Below, piece by piece: positions 9,026 to 17,287 of a DNA stretch of 64,000 nt; position 1 is the first letter of the stretch, and each line of letters starts with the position of its first letter. A program made the position numbers and the translations under genes. The notes beneath the pieces are model-generated. The model made no database searches and was not told the DNA's origin. It worked only from the letters and a program-made list of their open reading frames with translations. The stretch is from Oceanihabitans sp. IOP_32 (lineage in GTDB: Bacteria; Bacteroidota; Bacteroidia; Flavobacteriales; Flavobacteriaceae): positions 1,557,001-1,621,000 of the forward strand of contig NZ_CP040813.1 in assembly GCF_009498295.1 (NCBI RefSeq), in the 5' to 3' direction.

Positions 9026-12000
9026 CTAAGCTTTGATAATGTTTCCTAATCTATCTACTTTAAGCTTGATGCATCTTTCTTTAATTCGAACAATATCATC
9101 ACTCATGGTTGTTTCTTGCTTATTTAAACTTCCTAATTCTCCAAGTTTACTTTTTGAATCATAATTTTTAATTAATGAAGCAATTACTTGAGAAACGAAA
9201 TGGCATTCTCCTCCCGTGCAGCTTACCATTTTATAAACCCTATTAAGTTGTGTTGGCGTTAAGTTCTTGAAGTCAATCCTATCTAAGTTTTCTAATTCTT
9301 CATTGTTAGGTACATACACCAAGTCATTTGGCGATAATGTAAACAGGAAATTACCTTTTTTTGGGTTGGGTTGAATAGGTAATCTTTCTGTTTTTGGTAA
9401 ATTTGCTACTTGTTTTTGATGAGTAATAACTTCGTTAAGCGGAACGGTTTCGTAGTTTCTTTTTTGCTTTTTTTCATCCCAATAAACGGCAAAGAATAAA
9501 TTGGTTCCTTTTGCAGCTTCTACGTATTTTTTGCTTTTTTCAGAAGTTTCATTTTCGGAAACGGCAAATTTATTACCCACTTCAAACATTTTAACCTTGT
9601 AAATAGGTTGGTGTTTCTTGCTATTATTGAAAGCAGTTATATTCTTGTTCAAATCTTCAATTCCTGCATCATTAAAAGCAAGGTCGTATTTAATTTTTCC
9701 TTTTTCATCTAAATACTTTTTTAAGTGATTGGGCAAAATCACCTCTCTTATTGTTTTATCTGTTATTTTGGCTAAGTGTTTTTCGTTTTTAATATCTCCC
9801 AAAAAACATCTTATAGCGGTAGCTATTTTACCTTTTGGTGTTTTAATGTTGTAAATTCCATATATAGACTCTTTGTGCATTGGTTTGCGTATCGCCCAAT
9901 TATCACCTTTGGTTTGTTTACGTAGTTTTTTTAAAGGGTTTCCGTTTTTGTCGACGTTTAGGTTTCCGTTTTCATCTCTATAAGACCAAAATTTGTTGTT
10001 AGCTTTGTTAATAACTCGTAAATTTTGTTTAAAACTAATCACTGTTTTTTCTAATTGGTTTTTAGCTTCAGTAGTAAAGGTTTGCCAAGGTTTTTGGAAT
10101 GTTTTGGTGTATTGGCCTTGTTTATTTTTAATTAATAATTTATCGCGTAAACCAAAGTTTTTCTTTTCAGCATTTAAAGCACTTAAATACTGGCTGTGAT
10201 TTCTAGTACAGCATGCAACCACCAAAGCGTCTAGCGCATGGTGTCGATGGTCTATTCGTTTTTTACTAAAGCCTTTACTCAACTCATCCGGTACAGTTGG
10301 TATTATTTTGCCATTAGTGTTTAAAGTCGTAAAATCACTGGTTTGGGTTAATAGGTTCAAACGTTCAAATCTGGATAAGATAAGTTCGTTCCACTTGTCG
10401 TTTAGACCCCAATCATTTTTAAGTTTTGAAGTTACTGCACCAGTAACGGGGATTAAATTTTTGGAGGTAGCTTCTTCTTCACCTTCTTCACGTACAATAT
10501 TGCTTAGCAAGCCTTTAATCAATTTGCTAACATAGCGACTATCATTTAATTGTCTATTTATAAAACCTTCAGGAATATCTTCACTTAATAGATTTTTAAG
10601 TTTTTGTCTGTTGTTTTTAAAATATTGGTTAACGTGGGCTTCGTACTCTGAGAGGCTTAAAAGTTTGTGACCATTGATAATATTACTGCCTTTTTCTTTT
10701 AAATATTCAAAAGCTGTTTTATTGTCTTTGTCTTCGTTAACCTCACTTTCGCAAATAATTTTATTACTTAATGAGTTGTCGAAATATCTTGATTGTGGAA
10801 TAATGTGCTCTATTTGGTATTCGTGAGTAAAGAGTTTAGATAGCGGAATGGGATTTCCTGTATAAGGAGAAATGTAGCCTTGCTCTAACCATAGCCTATA
10901 GCGTTGTATTTCTTTTTGAGTCGGGTTATTACTACTTCTAATCTTCGAAATTTCATCTTCACCTACTTTCGTAAAATCGGCTTTAGGGTTTTGGTAGATG
11001 CCTTCTTCATAGATTTTTAACAAATCTTGTTGGCTGGGAGAATAATCTCTAATGTCAGCATTAATAGAGCTGTCATTCATTAAATCTTTTAGTATTTCTT
11101 TAATTCGGTGATTGGTGTTTTCGTTTTCGATATTTCTGTCTGAAATTCTTTTACGCTTATCAGCCGGATTTTTCATTTCGCGACCTAGTTCTACGTGAAT
11201 TTCATTAAAAAAATAAGGTTTACTATCGCCGTGATATTTCCAAATATCTCTCACAACACGAAGGGTTTCGGTTACCACTTGCTCTACAATAGGATTACGA
11301 AGAGAGTGTTGTTTAAAGTTTTTTAAATACGTGTCAATATCTTCTGGTGTTCTCCAATTTTGAATTTCGCCAATTTCAGAATGTCTGCCGTAAACCAAAT
11401 AAGTAGCTTGGTATGTATTTAAGCCTTTAATTGGATTTTTATCTTCAAATGGAATAAAGCTCTTAATGAGTTGTTTTTTAACATCGTCATCACTTACCTT
11501 GGCTAAAGCTTCCGCCAAATCTTTTTTAGAATAATTCTCGTTTAACCCAAGGCTGTTAACACGGTTCATTATGGTTTTTACACGTTGTTTAACTAAATCT
11601 GCAATTTTATTCTCATTCCAATACCTGCCTTTTCTCATTAAAGGCAATAATTTGGTAATGGCTTTTTTGGAATAACTACCATAGTCACTTTTAAAAGGGG
11701 GGAATTTGATAAAATTATCAACAAAGGCATCTTGTTCTAATTTGTGTTTTTCGGCAAATTTCTTTAGTGCCGATTTATATTCATTTATATCGGAAACAGA
11801 ATAAATAATATGCCATAATTGCTCTACTCTGCTTATAAGGGGACTGGTTTCTTTTTTACCTACTTTTGTTTTTTCATCTAAAAAAGAGTTGGGATCATTA
11901 ACGCCGTCAACTTTTTTTAAACGTGAAATAAATTGTGCTCTTGTCTCGGCAAAAGGATATTTTTTATCCTCTACATAATTCCATCTATAATGGTCTTTTT

Positions 12001-13522
12001 CTGATTTATCTATTAATTTTTTATCAATAAAATATTTTATAAACTGTTTTTGATCCAGTTCTTTCGTGCTTTGTAAAAAGTCGAATAAAGCTACCCAATC
12101 TTTTTCATTTGCTAACAGTTTTTCTGTAATATCTATGAGTTCGCCTTTTAAGGTAGTTACTCTATTGTAGATCTTTAAGTTTTGTAACCATTGCCAAATC
12201 CTAAACTCTTGAAATAATGGGTGTGACTTTGAAATTACTGGTATAGCCTTTTTTATAAACTCCTCTTTCCCAGTTTCCTTATTTTTTTGTTTGAAAACTC
12301 GTGACTCTAATTGACATCCAGAAATATTTGATTTTTGACTTTTTAATGGGCGTTGATAAAAAATAATATCTTCCATTAATAAATAAATGAAATCCCGATT
12401 TTTCAGTGCATCTCGGTGGGCTTCATTGTTTGGGTATAATGCTTCAATAGAAGTATTGTAAATCTTTTCTGAAAATAATTCTGGTTGTAGCTCAATTTGT
12501 TTGGTGAGTATTTTTTTTAATTCATTTTTATAAAACTTTCGTTCAATAGTTTTTACAAGCTTTCCTCTTATTTTTTGTGTTGGGTTTTCAAGTAAGGTTT
12601 CATAAATAAATTCTCCAACAGTTTTGTTTGAACTTTCTATGTCCTGTTCTGTTTTAGCTTTTATGGCAATCCAATCATTTTCAGAATCGACGGTTTTGTA
12701 ACTTCTTTTTACATCACCGTTTTTTAATGTCTTCGTGGTTACAATAAATTCTTTCGTTCTAGCAACCCAATCTTCAATTTTTACAACTTGTTTGTCATAC
12801 TTCCAACCGTTTTCAAAAACAACATCGTATAAAACTTTTCCTTTAACGTTTTCTCCAGAATTAATGACTTCTTTCACTTTTAATATAACAAATTCCTTGT
12901 CGTTTTCATGATCAACTACTTCTCCACGCGACTGATAATAACCTCGTTTTTGATTAAAATTAAGAATTATCCAAGCCAACTCATACTTTGTTAGAGGTTT
13001 TGTAAGTGCCTTCTTTCTCAGATAGTACAACGTCCAGTCGAATGGAATTTTTGTTTCTACACCATCAGTTTTAAAGTAGAACAATTCTGGTTGAACATTT
13101 TTAAATTCGTTAAGCATCTCATTAAATGATTCTTTAAAAATAAACTCATGTTTACCCGAGTTGCTTGGTTTATAATTTAGTTTAACTTCTTTACCTTGTT
13201 TAAACTGCCCAAGCCTTTTTTCAAAATCAATATGATCGGCATAATGTTGAGGTAAAAAATCAAGAATACGTAATACACGATGCAAACGTTCTCTGCGTAA
13301 ATTAGCTCGTTGGTATAAGCGTCTTGTTCCTCGATATCCTGTTCTTTCAGCAGTTTGAGAATGTGATTGGCCTGCATCAAATTTGCCTAAAACATCTGCA
13401 CTCATAGGAATTATTCGAACACCTAAACCGTTAATTACACCTTCTTTTCTTTCAAAATTATGTTGTATTAAACTCCAGCCAATCGAGTTAGTTCCCAAAT
13501 CTAATCCTAATACTTTTTTCAT
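9026..13522 (-). CDS. cas9: CRISPR-associated endonuclease Cas9, subtype II-C
   Basis: 1498 aa, at the large end of II-C Cas9 proteins and typical for Bacteroidota. It is the crRNA/tracrRNA-guided DNA nuclease. RuvC-I is at the N-terminus (GLDLGTNSIGW, Asp8). It is followed by the arginine-rich bridge helix near residues 55-80 (RGTRRLYQRANLRRERLHR). RuvC-II is near residue 750 (IHVELGREMKN). The HNH site is near residue 905 (IEHIIPQSRYFDNS), and RuvC-III is near residue 1095 (DHRHHALDALVVA). All catalytic positions appear intact. It is the first gene of the cas operon and starts about 95 bases from the divergent tracrRNA. A TACATTTA box on the minus strand (13538-13545) is a possible but weak promoter element. 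The PAM cannot be read from the sequence. Confidence 0.98.
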   Translation of the reverse strand: MKKVLGLDLGTNSIGWSLIQHNFERKEGVINGLGVRIIPMSADVLGKFDAGQSHSQTAERTGYRGTRRLYQRANLRRERLHRVLRILDFLPQHYADHIDFEKRLGQFKQGKEVKLNYKPSNSGKHEFIFKESFNEMLNEFKNVQPELFYFKTDGVETKIPFDWTLYYLRKKALTKPLTKYELAWIILNFNQKRGYYQSRGEVVDHENDKEFVILKVKEVINSGENVKGKVLYDVVFENGWKYDKQVVKIEDWVARTKEFIVTTKTLKNGDVKRSYKTVDSENDWIAIKAKTEQDIESSNKTVGEFIYETLLENPTQKIRGKLVKTIERKFYKNELKKILTKQIELQPELFSEKIYNTSIEALYPNNEAHRDALKNRDFIYLLMEDIIFYQRPLKSQKSNISGCQLESRVFKQKNKETGKEEFIKKAIPVISKSHPLFQEFRIWQWLQNLKIYNRVTTLKGELIDITEKLLANEKDWVALFDFLQSTKELDQKQFIKYFIDKKLIDKSEKDHYRWNYVEDKKYPFAETRAQFISRLKKVDGVNDPNSFLDEKTKVGKKETSPLISRVEQLWHIIYSVSDINEYKSALKKFAEKHKLEQDAFVDNFIKFPPFKSDYGSYSKKAITKLLPLMRKGRYWNENKIADLVKQRVKTIMNRVNSLGLNENYSKKDLAEALAKVSDDDVKKQLIKSFIPFEDKNPIKGLNTYQATYLVYGRHSEIGEIQNWRTPEDIDTYLKNFKQHSLRNPIVEQVVTETLRVVRDIWKYHGDSKPYFFNEIHVELGREMKNPADKRKRISDRNIENENTNHRIKEILKDLMNDSSINADIRDYSPSQQDLLKIYEEGIYQNPKADFTKVGEDEISKIRSSNNPTQKEIQRYRLWLEQGYISPYTGNPIPLSKLFTHEYQIEHIIPQSRYFDNSLSNKIICESEVNEDKDNKTAFEYLKEKGSNIINGHKLLSLSEYEAHVNQYFKNNRQKLKNLLSEDIPEGFINRQLNDSRYVSKLIKGLLSNIVREEGEEEATSKNLIPVTGAVTSKLKNDWGLNDKWNELILSRFERLNLLTQTSDFTTLNTNGKIIPTVPDELSKGFSKKRIDHRHHALDALVVACCTRNHSQYLSALNAEKKNFGLRDKLLIKNKQGQYTKTFQKPWQTFTTEAKNQLEKTVISFKQNLRVINKANNKFWSYRDENGNLNVDKNGNPLKKLRKQTKGDNWAIRKPMHKESIYGIYNIKTPKGKIATAIRCFLGDIKNEKHLAKITDKTIREVILPNHLKKYLDEKGKIKYDLAFNDAGIEDLNKNITAFNNSKKHQPIYKVKMFEVGNKFAVSENETSEKSKKYVEAAKGTNLFFAVYWDEKKQKRNYETVPLNEVITHQKQVANLPKTERLPIQPNPKKGNFLFTLSPNDLVYVPNNEELENLDRIDFKNLTPTQLNRVYKMVSCTGGECHFVSQVIASLIKNYDSKSKLGELGSLNKQETTMSDDIVRIKERCIKLKVDRLGNIIKA

Positions 13523-13581
13523 ATATTCTTTTTCCTTTAAATGTAAGTTGTTTTTATTTTCCGTATTGTGGTAATACTTAT

Positions 13582-13611
13582 TTGCGAGTTAACTTCTTTT
13601 TTATATCTTTA
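13582..13611 (+). promoter_or_regulatory. tracrRNA promoter, TTG-N19-TATCTTTA
   Basis: TTG at 13582-13584, 19 bases, then TATCTTTA at 13604-13611 followed by C. This fits the Bacteroidota housekeeping promoter (TTG, about 19 bases, TAnnTTTG), with A in place of the final G. The expected start is near 13618, exactly where the anti-repeat begins. The same element with the same spacing occurs inside every CRISPR repeat. Confidence 0.75.
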
Positions 13612-13616
13612 CCTTA

Positions 13617-13687
13617 CTGAAAGCAATTCACAATAAGGATTATTCCGTTGTGAAAACATTCAAGGCGGGGCAACTCGCCTTTTTTTA
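13617..13687 (+). ncRNA. tracrRNA
   Basis: About 70 nt, divergent from cas9. Bases 13617-13634 (CTGAAAGCAATTCACAAT) are complementary to the first 18 bases of the CRISPR repeat apart from the last positions. They are followed by a short GGA-TTAT-TCC nexus-like hairpin. The RNA ends in an 8-bp terminator stem with a GCAA tetraloop (13662-13681) and a T7 tract. The 7-mers TTCACAA (13627-13633) and TTGTGAA (13648-13654) are perfect inverted copies and enclose the small hairpin, so part of the anti-repeat could also pair within the molecule. Its role is to base-pair with pre-crRNA for processing and for Cas9 loading. Confidence 0.92.
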
Positions 13688-14044
13688 TTCCAGTTTTTTA
13701 AGTTTTACATTTATATTGTTTACCTGATTAATTTTAGACTAAAGCAGGTTCTATAATAGTATTTCCCGTAGCTTTACTGATAAATATAACCTTGTGAATT
13801 TTAAGCCAATGCTATAAAAATAACTTTTTTAGCTTAGGTAAGAAAAAATATCTTTAAATAAATGTAATTACATACAAATAGTTAAGTGTTATGGTTTGGT
13901 AGTAAACCGATAAAGTACAAATGTAAAATGTTTAGTTCTCGGCATAGGGTCGAGCTTGTTCAATGTAGAAAGTGTGGTGAATGCGGGTCTAAAAACTAGC
14001 AAATTACCGGCGTAAATTCTCAAATAGTACGCAAATATTCCGCA
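13688..14044. other. non-coding stretch between tracrRNA and tRNA-Ala
   Basis: 357 AT-rich bases. No convincing open frame, hairpin or promoter was seen. An 83-codon minus-strand frame (13889-14140) runs through the tRNA gene and is not real. Confidence 0.5.
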
Positions 14045-14085
14045 AAAAAAAACCAGAAATTCCAAAAAACAATGGTAATTACTGG
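14045..14085 (-). terminator. terminator of tRNA-Ala
   Basis: Read on the minus strand, CCAGTAATTACC pairs with GGAATTTCTGG (14074-14085 with 14053-14063, one bulged and one mismatched position). It is followed by nine T, beginning 9 bases after the mature tRNA end. Confidence 0.75.
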
Positions 14086-14094
14086 TTTTACTAG

Positions 14095-14168
14095 TGGAGA
14101 AGATCGGATTCGAACCGACGACCTCTTGACTGCCAGTCAAGCGCTCTAGCCAACTGAGCTACATCCCC
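14095..14168 (-). tRNA. tRNA-Ala (anticodon GGC)
   Basis: 74 nt cloverleaf on the minus strand: acceptor GGGGATG/CTTCTCC, D arm GCTC/GAGC, anticodon stem CTTGA/TCAAG with loop CTGGCAG, and T arm GTCGG-TTCGAAT-CCGAT. Position 3 is G opposite U70, the alanine identity pair. CCA is not encoded beyond the discriminator A. It reads GCC codons. Confidence 0.95.
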
Positions 14169-14178
14169 AAAATTCAAG

Positions 14179-14239
14179 CATAGTAAAACATTTTTACTAT
14201 GAGTTTTCAAAATTACATTTTTTTACGAATAAAACTCAA
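14179..14239 (-). promoter_or_regulatory. tRNA-Ala promoter and leader hairpin
   Basis: On the minus strand, TTG (14237-14239), 21 bases, then TAATTTTG (14208-14215) match the Bacteroidota promoter. A start near 14201 coincides with the first base of a perfect 10-bp hairpin (CATAGTAAAA, 3-base loop, TTTTACTATG; 14179-14201). The pre-tRNA would therefore begin with a stem just before the mature 5' end. Confidence 0.6.
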
Positions 14240-14453
14240 TTTGTTTGTACTAAAAACAAGAAAATACAGCATTTTTTTAGAAACCCTATAAAATAAGGCT
14301 TCAATTACTGCCTATAATGAGAAAAGAGCTCTCTAGTCATAGATAAATAGAGCCATATGATGTCTGTGTTCTGAATAATTGTTTAGGGTAAGGGCATAAT
14401 GAATAATTTGAAAAGCCTAAATTTGACACCTTGTAACCAAGCTGTAACAATTC

Positions 14454-14954
14454 ATGATTCGTAAAGCAACCATTGAAGATATAGAACCTATTTTAGAGAT
14501 TACAAAAGCATGCGCAAGTGCTATGATAGCACAAGGGGTGTACCAATGGAACGCCCATTATCCTAATAGAGCTGCCTTTGAGAATGATGTTTTAAGAGAC
14601 GAGTTATACGTTTTAGAAGACAACAAAACACGAATAGGATGTATTGTTATTTCTACTTTTATGGACAAAGAGTATCTCCCCATTACTTGGTTAAGCAAAA
14701 ACGAAAAAAATATATACATTCACCGTCTAGCCATACACCCTAAACATCAAGGCAAAGGTTATGCCCAGAAATTAATGGATTTTGCAGAACAATTTGCCCA
14801 AAATAACAAGTTTAGTTCCGTAAGGTTAGATACCTTTTCGCAAAACAAAAGAAATTTGAAATTTTACGAACGTCGAGGTTATCAAAGATTAGCTGAAATT
14901 TATTTCCCAAAACAGAGTACACATCCTTTTTATTGTTACGAATTAGTATGGTGA
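14454..14954 (+). CDS. GNAT-family N-acetyltransferase
   Basis: 166 aa. The GNAT fold is clear: N-terminal MIRKATIEDIEPILEITK, the acetyl-CoA binding motif HPKHQGKGYAQKLM (about residues 98-111, motif A Q/R-x-x-G-x-G/A) and the closing FYERRGYQ. It transfers an acetyl group from acetyl-CoA to an amine; the substrate cannot be told. Its last codons overlap the MATE gene start by seven bases (ATGGTGA), so the two are translationally coupled. Confidence 0.9.
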   Translation: MIRKATIEDIEPILEITKACASAMIAQGVYQWNAHYPNRAAFENDVLRDELYVLEDNKTRIGCIVISTFMDKEYLPITWLSKNEKNIYIHRLAIHPKHQGKGYAQKLMDFAEQFAQNNKFSSVRLDTFSQNKRNLKFYERRGYQRLAEIYFPKQSTHPFYCYELVW

Positions 14955-16285
14955 GCACAAACATAAGTTTTAAGCATATTAACAAATTGGCAATTCCAGC
15001 TTTAATTGCCGGAATATCCGAGCCTATATTGTCCTTAACCGATGCGGCCATAGTAGGTAACATAGCCATTAATGCCACAGAATCGTTGGCCGCGGTAGGT
15101 ATTGTAACTACTTTTTTATCGATGTTAATTTGGGTTTTAGGTCAAACCAGAAGTGCTATTTCATCTATCGTGTCGCAATATGTTGGTGCCAATAAACTGG
15201 ATAAGATTAAAAATTTGCCTGCCCAAGCAATTTTTTTAATTACCTCCTTAAGCCTTTTAATCATTATTGGTACATATCCCTTTGCCAATTTTATTTTTAA
15301 ACTTTATAATGCCTCTGGTTTAATTTTAGACTATAGTGTCGTGTATTACAAAATTCGCGTATTTGGCTTTCCGTTTACACTTTTTACCATTGCCGTTTTT
15401 GGAGCTTTTAGAGGTTTGCAAAACACCTATTACCCCATGATAATTGCTATTATTGGAGCTGTAATAAATATAGTTTTAGACTTTGTTTTGGTTTATGGCA
15501 TTAAAGGTTACATACCAGCCATGCACATTAAAGGCGCCGCCTATGCGAGTGTAATTGCGCAAATAACAATGGCTGTTTTATCGGCGTATTATTTGCTTAA
15601 AAAAACGATAATTCCTTTAAAGTTAAGTTTTCCTTTTAACAAAGAAATTAATCGTTTTGCTTTAATGATTCTTAATCTGTTTGTACGCACTATTGCCTTA
15701 AACGTTACGCTTTATTACGCTAGTGCTTTTGCTACGAGTTATGGAGCCAACTATATTGCAGCTTACACTATTGCCATTAACTTATGGTTTTTAGGCGCTT
15801 TTATTGTAGATGGTTATTCTAGCGCAGGAAATATTTTATCTGGTAAATTATACGGCGGAAAAGAATACAATTTACTCATTACCCTAAGTAATAAACTTAT
15901 AAAATACGCGATTATTTTAGGGGTCGTAATCGCCGTACTTGGAGGCCTGTTTTATTATCCGATAGGGGCTATATTTACCAAAGAGCCCGAGGTTTTAGAA
16001 CAATTTTATAAGATTTTTTGGTTGGTTTTAGCTATGCAGCCCTTATGTGCTATGGCTTTTATTTTTGATGGTATTTTTAAAGGTTTAGGAAAAATGAAGG
16101 CCTTGCGAAACGTCCTTTTAGTAGCCACCTTTTTAGTTTTTATTCCTATTTTATTCTGGTTAGATGCTTTAGATCTCGAGCTTTACGCCATTTTTATAGC
16201 ACTAACATTCTGGATTGTCGCGAGAGGCTTTCCATTAATTATTATTTTTAGAAAAACATTTATACCCCTTTCAAAAAACAATTAA
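14948..16285 (+). CDS. MATE-family efflux transporter (DinF-like)
   Basis: 445 aa from the ATG at 14948. The in-frame ATG at 14933 would lengthen the overlap with the acetyltransferase and adds nothing hydrophobic. About 12 membrane segments form two homologous halves; the N-terminus carries IPALIAGISEPILSLTDAAIVG, the typical MATE TM1 with its Asp. Such proteins export cationic drugs or metabolites in exchange for Na+ or H+. DinF/NorM-type membership is inferred from the first helix and the length. It is probably co-transcribed with the upstream acetyltransferase. Confidence 0.9.
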   Translation: MVSTNISFKHINKLAIPALIAGISEPILSLTDAAIVGNIAINATESLAAVGIVTTFLSMLIWVLGQTRSAISSIVSQYVGANKLDKIKNLPAQAIFLITSLSLLIIIGTYPFANFIFKLYNASGLILDYSVVYYKIRVFGFPFTLFTIAVFGAFRGLQNTYYPMIIAIIGAVINIVLDFVLVYGIKGYIPAMHIKGAAYASVIAQITMAVLSAYYLLKKTIIPLKLSFPFNKEINRFALMILNLFVRTIALNVTLYYASAFATSYGANYIAAYTIAINLWFLGAFIVDGYSSAGNILSGKLYGGKEYNLLITLSNKLIKYAIILGVVIAVLGGLFYYPIGAIFTKEPEVLEQFYKIFWLVLAMQPLCAMAFIFDGIFKGLGKMKALRNVLLVATFLVFIPILFWLDALDLELYAIFIALTFWIVARGFPLIIIFRKTFIPLSKNN

Positions 16286-16326
16286 CTTTGGGTTTTAATT
16301 GATGCTAAGTAAAACAAACTATTACA

Positions 16327-16503
16327 ATGCTCGTATTACTAACCTTTTTTATTCAAATAAATATAGAAGAGAAAATTAAAAACGCACCAGATTCAAGTTA
16401 TGGTATTGGCGTGTTTATAGGTTCTATGTTACCTTTTGTTACCCTTGTATTTATAGCTTATTTAATTTATAGATATAATAAAAATAGAATGGATAACGAC
16501 TAG
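16327..16503 (+). CDS. small membrane protein, 58 aa
   Basis: Short open frame in the gap between the MATE gene and queD. It starts MLVLLTFFIQINIEEK, has a polar stretch with DSSYGIG, then one clear membrane helix (IGSMLPFVTLVFIAYLIYRY) and a basic tail (KNRMDND). Hydrophobic content, a positive-inside tail and 42 bases of spacing after the MATE stop codon suggest a real gene. Function unknown. Confidence 0.65.
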   Translation: MLVLLTFFIQINIEEKIKNAPDSSYGIGVFIGSMLPFVTLVFIAYLIYRYNKNRMDND

Positions 16504-16600
16504 ATGTTTTGAGTATTCATCAAAAAATAACTTTAAAATCAGTAAAATCCTTGGTTTAATTTTATAATGGCACAGGAGGTAAACACTAAAAAGAAGATGT

Positions 16601-16608
16601 TATCTTTG
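16601..16608 (+). promoter_or_regulatory. queD -7 promoter box TATCTTTG
   Basis: Exact match to the Bacteroidota TAnnTTTG element 22 bases before the ATG at 16630. A start near 16615 puts the upstream in-frame ATG (16567) outside the transcript, which decides the queD start. No good TTG element lies 19 bases further upstream. Confidence 0.55.
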
Positions 16609-16629
16609 CGCTGCAAAAATTATCATATT

Positions 16630-17082
16630 ATGAGCAATATTCGTATTACAAAACAATTTTCTTTTGAAACTGGTCACGCCCTATATGGCTACGATGGTAA
16701 GTGTAAAAATGTACACGGCCACAGCTACAAGTTATCGGTAACCGTTTACGGTACACCTATTACAGACACCGATAATGTTAAACTTGGGATGGTTATAGAT
16801 TTTGGCGATTTAAAAAAAATTGTAAAAGAAGAAATTGTCGACGTATTCGATCACGCCACGGTTTTTAATAAAAACACACCACATGTAGAATTGGCTAAAG
16901 AGCTTGAAAACCGAGGTCATGACGTGCTTTTAGTAGATTACCAGCCTACTAGTGAGATGATGGTAATAGATTTTTCTAAAAAAATTAAAAGCCGCCTACC
17001 TAAACACATTACATTACACTCATTAAAACTACAAGAAACCGATACCTCTTATGCCGAGTGGTTTGCTGCCGATAATGTTTAA
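16630..17082 (+). CDS. queD: 6-carboxy-tetrahydropterin synthase
   Basis: 150 aa from the ATG at 16630. Converts 7,8-dihydroneopterin triphosphate to 6-carboxy-tetrahydropterin in the queuosine/7-deazaguanine pathway. Zinc ligands are His16, His29 and His31 (FETGHALYG, then NVHGHSYKL), and the catalytic Cys is Cys25 (GKCKNVHGH). The C-terminal LQETDTSYAEW segment carries the family Glu. An alternative start 63 bases upstream would add 21 residues unlike the family, and the TAnnTTTG box argues against it. Single-gene unit with a terminator downstream. Confidence 0.93.
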   Translation: MSNIRITKQFSFETGHALYGYDGKCKNVHGHSYKLSVTVYGTPITDTDNVKLGMVIDFGDLKKIVKEEIVDVFDHATVFNKNTPHVELAKELENRGHDVLLVDYQPTSEMMVIDFSKKIKSRLPKHITLHSLKLQETDTSYAEWFAADNV

Positions 17083-17205
17083 TTACAGGCAACATGACAT
17101 TCTTAATTTAGTATGAGGCTAGCATATTAGAGGTTTTTTAAAACACTAACTTTTAAAAGTGTTGTCTAACTTTTTTAATGCTAATTTGATTTTGTTTTGA
17201 ACAAA

Positions 17206-17242
17206 AAAAAGCCACCCGATAGATTGTCTGGGTGGCTTTTTA
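17206..17242. terminator. bidirectional terminator between queD and M1 peptidase
   Basis: A stem of AAAAAGCCACCC paired with GGGTGGCTTTTT (17206-17217 and 17230-17241) has a 12-base loop. It is flanked by A and T runs and serves convergent genes on both strands. Confidence 0.9.
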
Positions 17243-17287
17243 ATATGATATAACTTGCTAAAAACGATGTCCGGTATGCAAGATGTA

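Noticed and set aside
13889-14140. 83-codon minus-strand frame
   Set aside because: It begins inside the tRNA-Ala gene (the MTGSQEVVGSNP start is translated tRNA) and has no coding character.
14095-14168. tRNA-Ala as attachment site of the integrative element
   Set aside because: No copy of the tRNA 3' end is found near either boundary repeat, and the element lies 19 kb away.
16567-16629. N-terminal extension of QueD
   Set aside because: The added residues do not resemble the family, and a TATCTTTG promoter box lies inside the extension.
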